Shown piece after piece: positions 33,580-36,797 of a DNA stretch of 36,797 nt (the first letter of the stretch is position 1; each line of letters begins with the position of its first letter). The notes under the pieces were generated by a model. The model was not told the origin of the DNA, searched no databases, and saw nothing but the letters and a program-made list of their open reading frames with translations. Both the position numbers and the translations under genes were made by a program. Where the stretch lies: positions 1-36,797 of the forward strand of contig JALELN010000075.1 in NCBI GenBank assembly GCA_022771765.1, given 5' to 3'. This stretch comes from Lachnospiraceae bacterium (GTDB lineage Bacteria; Bacillota; Clostridia; Lachnospirales; Lachnospiraceae).

Positions 33580-33774
33580 TCAACCCCCTCCCATAAAACT
33601 GATGATTTCTACCTGATCATCGTCTGTTAGCACTGTGGTATCGTAGTTTTCTCTGGGAAGGATCTCGCCGTTATATTCAATGACGATGCGCTGCGGATTG
33701 CAGGCTGTCGATGCCAGATACTGTGACAGTGTCTGACCGGCGGCTTCTACATGTTCTCCATTGATCTTTACCAT
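33580..33774 (-). CDS. thiS: Sulphur carrier protein ThiS
   Basis: Ubiquitin-like carrier of 64 residues that delivers sulphur to ThiG as a C-terminal thiocarboxylate. The fold is suggested by VKINGEHVEA at the start, LSQYLAS in the helix and VLTDDDQVEIISFMGGG at the end. The essential Gly-Gly end is present; the final run is three glycines instead of the usual two. First gene of the thiamine operon, about 120 bases downstream of the TPP riboswitch. Its overlap with the thiF ribosome site suggests tight stoichiometric coupling. Confidence 0.92.
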   Translation of the reverse strand: MVKINGEHVEAAGQTLSQYLASTACNPQRIVIEYNGEILPRENYDTTVLTDDDQVEIISFMGGG

Positions 33775-33839
33775 GTTTTTTCTCCTGTATCATATTTTTG
33801 AAGCTTTATATGAATGGTGAGAGCGTGGGCGATTTCCGT

Positions 33840-33876
33840 AAAAAACGGGAAACACCCGATCCGGATGCTTCCCGTT
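33840..33876 (-). terminator. Riboswitch-linked terminator before thiS
   Basis: On the minus strand AACGGGAA (plus 33869-33876) pairs with TTCCCGTT (plus 33844-33851), extended by GCATCC/GGGTGT-type pairing, and is followed by a T-run. It lies directly after the TPP riboswitch, so TPP binding probably allows it to form and stops transcription. Confidence 0.85.
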
Positions 33877-33889
33877 AAAAACATTTTCT

Positions 33890-33990
33890 TATCAGTTCCC
33901 TACGTTGGCATTATCCAAATCAGGTTATCGGTCGAAGGTCATACCTTCCTCTCAGCCTGTCATACAAGCTCCCGTCTGTTTGATTTTCAT
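33890..33990 (-). promoter_or_regulatory. TPP riboswitch (THI element)
   Basis: Read on the minus strand it contains the conserved blocks GGGAGC, GGCTGAGAGG, ACCGATAACCTGA, TTTGGATAATGCCAACG and TAGGGAA in the correct order. The block CTGAGA (J3/2 region) and the ACCTGA-TTTGGATAATGCCA-GCGTAGGGAA-type 3' half define the thiamine pyrophosphate sensor. It accounts for most of the gene-free stretch 33775-34114, together with its terminator and promoter. Confidence 0.95.
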
Positions 33991-34029
33991 AATGCAACTG
34001 TTTGACAGTTCCACAGTCACATTGCACTC

Positions 34030-34058
34030 ACTATACACGATTTTGACGGAAGATGCAA
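34030..34058 (-). promoter_or_regulatory. Promoter of the thiamine operon
   Basis: On the minus strand TTGCAT (plus 34053-34058), 17-base spacer, TATAGT (plus 34030-34035). It lies about 40 bases upstream of the riboswitch core. Confidence 0.8.
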
Positions 34059-34114
34059 GAGGTTTTTTGCGATTCCGTATGTCCGGGCGCTGCCATGTGA
34101 CGAGGCTGCCTGTG

Positions 34115-34387
34115 CTATTTTTTAGCCATTTTCAGGATCGATATTACCTGATCGACCTTTGCCTTTTCAGCAGGTGAGAGATTTGCTGTGAGAAGTTCGA
34201 TCAGAAGACTTTGTTCATCCGGAGTAAACTGGATATTCTGTTGCTTTGCCTGCTGCTGGCACTTGGTGAGCTGGCGCATCATGGCGGCAGAATTGCTGCC
34301 GGAAGGCATGTTTGCAAAGGCTTTTAAAAATGCAAGCTTTTCAGGGGAAATCCCCGTGCCCGCATTCATCAGATCATCAATCGTCAT
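34115..34387 (-). CDS. Small helical protein of unknown function
   Basis: A 90-residue protein that I do not recognise. It is polar and predicted mainly helical, with no signal peptide or membrane segment. It contains MPSGSNSAAMMRQL, a Gln-rich middle (C-Q-Q-Q-A-K-Q-Q) and an end, LSPAEKAKVDQVISILKMAKK, that resembles the end of the protein encoded just upstream (T-E-A-D-Q-S-N-I-D-L-I-S-N-V-L-S-M). The start codon overlaps the upstream stop as ATGA, with GGAGG 5 bases before it, so the two are translationally coupled. Two divergent paralogues forming a complex is a reasonable guess only. Confidence 0.8.
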   Translation of the reverse strand: MTIDDLMNAGTGISPEKLAFLKAFANMPSGSNSAAMMRQLTKCQQQAKQQNIQFTPDEQSLLIELLTANLSPAEKAKVDQVISILKMAKK

Positions 34388-34728
34388 ACATCCTCCTGTC
34401 CGTGGAACATTCCACCATAGAGATCAGCCATAGAGAGTACATTGCTGATCAGATCAATATTTGACTGGTCCGCTTCGGTGCACAGAGGCCGGATCGCGTT
34501 CAGCATCTGCAGGATCCGGTCGGATGTGTTCATTCCCTCACACATCTGCAGGGAGGGCTCCTTGTGCTCAAACAGGGAATTGGCGAGGGAGAGCTCCATC
34601 ATCTTTACAAGTGTGGCGACCATGCGTTGTCTCGGGTACGGTATGTAGGGAATCGCCGTTTTCAAAAGCTGCAGCGTGCGGTTTTGAAGACGCGAATCAA
34701 AAGGTGTCGGTGTAAATTCTGTATCCAT
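34384..34728 (-). CDS. Small helical protein of unknown function, coupled pair
   Basis: A 114-residue protein that I do not recognise. Features are an N-terminal T-P-T-P-F-D-S-R-L-Q-N-R-T-L-Q-L-L-K-T-A-I-P stretch, a run of Pro/Tyr (Y-I-P-Y-P-R-Q-R) followed by a helix, and a C-terminal half of amphipathic helices with I-D-L-I-S-N-V-L-S-M, also seen in its partner. No membrane segment. The ribosome site is AAAGGATC. Its stop codon overlaps the start of the downstream gene. The upstream AT-rich gap (34729-34848) has no convincing promoter. Its neighbours are small clostridial proteins, which hints at a sporulation or surface role without proof. Confidence 0.8.
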   Translation of the reverse strand: MDTEFTPTPFDSRLQNRTLQLLKTAIPYIPYPRQRMVATLVKMMELSLANSLFEHKEPSLQMCEGMNTSDRILQMLNAIRPLCTEADQSNIDLISNVLSMADLYGGMFHGQEDV

Positions 34729-34848
34729 AAAAAGATCCTTTTTTATTTAAACTATGACAGTGAAAATAAAATATGCATATGATAAAAAGAAAACAAATAT
34801 AACTGTGAAGCTAAGTAACAGTTAGAACCTGTTTTGAGGAGGAAGTCC

Positions 34849-35004
34849 ATGGGACGATTAATCATAGATGGAAACCGTGTATACGAGCTGGATGAGGCGT
34901 GTTTACAGCGAAAAAAGAAGAATGGACAGATAACAGAAGCCGATCGAAATCTGCAGCTGCAAAAGGAACGGGAGCAACACTTTCGGAAAAATAAAAAAGG
35001 GTAA
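34849..35004 (+). CDS. 51-residue small protein
   Basis: A short open frame with a strong GAGGAGG site 5-6 bases before ATG 34849 and an intrinsic terminator right after the stop. The protein starts MGRLIIDGNRVYELDEACL and is then strongly charged, with many Lys, Arg, Glu and Gln residues and a basic end (F-R-K-N-K-K-G). No membrane segment or signal is seen. The well-formed translation signals and clean ending argue that it is real. The start resembles other small clostridial proteins I recall, but I cannot name a family or a function. Confidence 0.7.
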   Translation: MGRLIIDGNRVYELDEACLQRKKKNGQITEADRNLQLQKEREQHFRKNKKG

Positions 35005-35005
35005 C

Positions 35006-35033
35006 AAAAAAGGCAGGTTTCCCTGCCTTTTTT
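35006..35033. terminator. Bidirectional terminator
   Basis: AAAAAAGGCAGG (35006-35017) pairs perfectly with CCTGCCTTTTTT (35022-35033). It lies between the convergent 51-residue gene and the cysteine-rich gene and has T-runs on both strands. Confidence 0.9.
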
Positions 35034-35058
35034 GTTTGAATGTCTGCCTTCTGAAAAA

Positions 35059-35271
35059 TTAGAAGCATCCAAAGCCGTGGCCGTTGCCGCAGCAGCACAG
35101 AATGAGTAAGATGATCCAGATGCTGTCACATCCGTTGCCACATCCGTCGCCGCCGAAGAAGCCGTGACCGTTACCGCAGCAGCACAGAAGCAACAGAATC
35201 CAAATGATGCTTGAACATCCATTACGGTCGTCACATCCACATCCACAGTTTGTAGCAGCTAAGTCGCTCAT
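35059..35271 (-). CDS. Cys/Gly-rich small protein (HCB-like), internally duplicated
   Basis: A 70-residue protein of the type annotated in clostridia as chorion class high-cysteine HCB protein. It begins M-S-D-L-A-A-T-N-C-G-C-G-C-D. Two near-identical blocks follow: G-C-S-S-I-I-W-I-L-L-L-L-C-C-C-G-N-G-H-G-F (about 18-38) and G-C-D-S-I-W-I-I-L-L-I-L-C-C-C-G-N-G-H-G-F (about 47-67), each a hydrophobic stretch ending in three cysteines. It holds 13 cysteines. The start has GGAGG upstream. A sigma-K-like promoter is seen upstream. A role in the spore coat or envelope is plausible; the molecular function is unknown. Confidence 0.8.
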   Translation of the reverse strand: MSDLAATNCGCGCDDRNGCSSIIWILLLLCCCGNGHGFFGGDGCGNGCDSIWIILLILCCCGNGHGFGCF

Positions 35272-35303
35272 TTTGAAATCCTCCGTTGATTTGGTTTATA
35301 GTT

Positions 35304-35330
35304 CATAGTATGTGGTGGGCATGTCAGTGT
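35304..35330 (-). promoter_or_regulatory. Possible sigma-K promoter of the Cys-rich gene
   Basis: On the minus strand AC (plus 35329-35330), 16-base spacer, CATACTATG (plus 35304-35312). It matches the sigma-K form AC-N16-CATAnnnTA except for the last base. The short, loose consensus makes chance likely. Confidence 0.35.
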
Positions 35331-35375
35331 TTCCACTAAAGATGGCTTATTTTTTTCGGAGTATTCTGCTTGTAA

Positions 35376-35404
35376 TTGCATGCGGAAAAAAATTATGCTA
35401 TAGT
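35376..35404 (+). promoter_or_regulatory. Promoter of icd
   Basis: TTGCAT (35376-35381), 17-base spacer, TATAGT (35399-35404), with TGC directly before the -10 box. A start codon upstream of about 35410 is therefore ruled out. Confidence 0.8.
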
Positions 35405-35474
35405 ACCTATGATTGTGTTTGACTTTTTAAGCTGGCCGGCACGAGAACAAAAAAAGAGAAAGGTGGACAAAGCG

Positions 35475-36686
35475 ATGGAAAAAATTAAGATGATTACTCC
35501 TTTAGTAGAGATGGATGGAGATGAGATGACCCGTGTGCTCTGGCAGATGATTAAGGACGAGCTGTTGCTGCCGTTTATTGATCTGAAGACAGAATATTAT
35601 GATTTAGGGTTGGAATACCGAAATGAGACAAATGATCAGGTGACTGTAGATTCCGCAAATGCGACCAAGAAGTACGGTGTTGCAGTTAAATGTGCGACAA
35701 TCACGCCGAATGCTGCACGTATGACGGAGTACAACCTGAAGGAAATGTGGAAGAGTCCCAACGGAACGATCCGTGCAATGCTTGATGGAACCGTCTTTCG
35801 TACACCAATTCAGGTGAAGGGCATTGAACCCTGCGTAAAGAATTGGAAAAAACCGATCACAATTGCCAGACATGCGTATGGTGATGTCTATAAATCCGTG
35901 GAGATGAAGGTGCCCGGTGCCGGTAAAGCAGAGCTTGTATTTACAGGAGCAGATGGTAAGGAGGAGCGTGTGACGATCCATGAGTTTACCGGAGCCGGTG
36001 TCATTCAGGGACAGCATAATGTGGATGAGTCCATCGAGAGCTTCGCGCGCAGCTGTTTTAACTATGCGCTGGATTTAAAGCAGGATCTGTGGTTTGCGAC
36101 AAAGGATACGATTTCGAAGAAGTACGATCATACCTTTAAGGATATTTTCCAGGAGATCTTTGACGCAGAGTATAAGGAGAAGTTTGAGCAGGCAGGCATT
36201 ACATATTTCTATACGCTGATCGATGACGCGGTTGCGCGTGTCATGAAGTCCGAGGGCGGATTTATCTGGGCATGTAAGAATTATGACGGCGATGTGATGA
36301 GTGATATGATCTCATCTGCCTGCGGTTCTCTGGCGATGATGACCTCCGTGCTTGTTTCACCTGCCGGTATCTACGAGTACGAGGCTGCCCACGGAACGGT
36401 ACAACGCCATTACTATAAGCATCTGAAGGGTGAGGAGACTTCCACGAACTCGGTTGCGACGATTTTCGCATGGTCCGGTGCACTCAGAAAGCGCGGCGAG
36501 CTGGATCAGCTGCCGGAACTGATGACATTTGCAGACCGTTTGGAAAAGGCTTGTATCGATACCATTGAGTCAGGAAAGATGACCAAGGATCTGGCGCTCA
36601 TTACGACGCTGGAAAACCCTACGGTGTTAAACAGTGAGGATTTTATTAAGGCAATTCGTAAGACGCTGGAAGCATATTACGCATAA
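35475..36686 (+). CDS. icd: Isocitrate dehydrogenase (NADP)
   Basis: Oxidative decarboxylation of isocitrate to 2-oxoglutarate, mainly supplying glutamate in anaerobes. The protein has 403 residues and belongs to the dimeric, eukaryote-like type II NADP-IDH rather than the E. coli type. Visible segments are [17 protein letters not shown] at the start, [11 protein letters not shown], the substrate loop [19 protein letters not shown] near residues 91-109, and the metal/NADP region [19 protein letters not shown] and [11 protein letters not shown] near the end. ATG 35475 has AAAGGTGG 8 bases upstream and lies 70 bases after the promoter; the longer frame back to 35376 begins in the -35 box. The ABC-F gene follows after 48 bases. 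Confidence 0.96.
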   Translation: MEKIKMITPLVEMDGDEMTRVLWQMIKDELLLPFIDLKTEYYDLGLEYRNETNDQVTVDSANATKKYGVAVKCATITPNAARMTEYNLKEMWKSPNGTIRAMLDGTVFRTPIQVKGIEPCVKNWKKPITIARHAYGDVYKSVEMKVPGAGKAELVFTGADGKEERVTIHEFTGAGVIQGQHNVDESIESFARSCFNYALDLKQDLWFATKDTISKKYDHTFKDIFQEIFDAEYKEKFEQAGITYFYTLIDDAVARVMKSEGGFIWACKNYDGDVMSDMISSACGSLAMMTSVLVSPAGIYEYEAAHGTVQRHYYKHLKGEETSTNSVATIFAWSGALRKRGELDQLPELMTFADRLEKACIDTIESGKMTKDLALITTLENPTVLNSEDFIKAIRKTLEAYYA

Positions 36687-36689
36687 TTG

Positions 36690-36708
36690 TTTCGGGCATT
36701 GCCCGAAA
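36690..36708 (+). other. Hairpin between icd and the ABC-F gene
   Basis: TTTCGGGC (36690-36697) and GCCCGAAA (36701-36708) form a perfect 8-bp stem with a three-base loop. No T-run follows, so it is not a clear terminator, and the next gene may be co-transcribed. Confidence 0.5.
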
Positions 36709-36734
36709 GCGAACGGACAAGGGGAGTAGAACAG

Positions 36735-36797
36735 ATGATTTTATCCTGTCAGAATGTTTCAAAAGCATTTGGAACAGAGGAAATCTTAAAAAAAGTA
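36735..36797 (+). CDS. ABC-F family ATPase, N-terminus only
   Basis: The window ends 21 codons into this gene. The residues M-I-L-S-C-Q-N-V-S-K-A-F-G-T-E-E-I-L-K-K-V match the start of ABC-F proteins (soluble ABC ATPases with two nucleotide-binding domains that act on ribosomes, such as YdiF, Uup or EttA). GGGGAG lies upstream of ATG 36735. An ordinary ABC transporter ATPase is also possible because the Walker motifs lie outside the window. Confidence 0.65.
   Translation, partial: MILSCQNVSKAFGTEEILKKV

Noticed and set aside
34729..34848. Sigma-E-like promoter (TTATATT ... CATATGCA on the minus strand) for the coupled small genes
   Set aside because: The -35 resembles the consensus, but the -10 fails at key positions, and the region is so AT-rich that such matches are expected by chance.
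35376..35474. N-terminal extension of isocitrate dehydrogenase by 33 residues
   Set aside because: The proposed start lies in the -35 box of the promoter. ATG 35475 has a ribosome site and the family-typical N-terminus.
1..36797. CRISPR arrays, tRNA and rRNA genes
   Set aside because: No regularly spaced direct repeats and no tRNA-like T-loop or cloverleaf segments were seen on either strand by eye.

Overview
The window looks like chromosomal DNA from a low-to-mid GC, anaerobic, Gram-positive member of the Clostridia, most likely Lachnospiraceae (Roseburia/Agathobacter-like). This is inferred from protein character, strong AGGAGG ribosome binding sites, a T-box in front of pheST, the oxygen-independent ThiH route to thiazole, ATP-type PckA, and a small cysteine-rich protein of the clostridial HCB type. 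Most of the window is ordinary housekeeping and biosynthesis. No prophage, transposase, CRISPR array, tRNA or rRNA was seen.

Layout from left to right: leuS, leuC and leuD (leucine charging and synthesis, + strand); a lone minus-strand gene for a protein with two AP2-like DNA-binding domains around a degenerate HNH core; thrC (+); a minus-strand signalling pair (CheY-like receiver, then a protein with MshEN-like repeats and a CheX-like domain); a small membrane protein; pckA behind a palindrome-rich promoter; a probable 6S RNA; a SpoIID/LytB-domain protein; a YihY-type membrane protein; the T-box-controlled pheS-pheT, then queA; a compact PilZ / GH13 glucosidase / chemoreceptor cluster; a minus-strand tyrA-aroA operon; and an EF-G-like GTPase.

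Between about 27.6 and 28.7 kb lies a short stretch of decayed genes: a DUF2752 protein cut off just after its signature, a zinc-ribbon membrane protein with a lost tail, and a HEPN-domain gene apparently split by a frameshift. After it comes a seven-gene thiamine operon on the minus strand (thiS-thiF-thiG-thiH-tenI-like-thiE-thiD) behind a promoter, a TPP riboswitch and an intrinsic terminator. The right end holds a translationally coupled pair of small unknown genes, a 51-residue orphan, a 70-residue duplicated Cys/Gly-rich protein, icd, and the first codons of an ABC-F ATPase.

The observations most worth following are: (1) two copies of a structured bidirectional terminator element with compensatory base changes, after leuD and after thrC; (2) the AP2-HNH-AP2 protein whose HNH core lacks the expected histidine, which looks like a domesticated homing endonuclease; (3) two separate loci that may read cyclic di-GMP (MshEN-CheX/CheY and PilZ/GH13/MCP); (4) a near-consensus clostridial Rex operator on the pckA promoter; (5) the frameshifted HEPN gene and the neighbouring truncated genes. 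I had no search tools, so all family assignments rest on recognised motifs and context.
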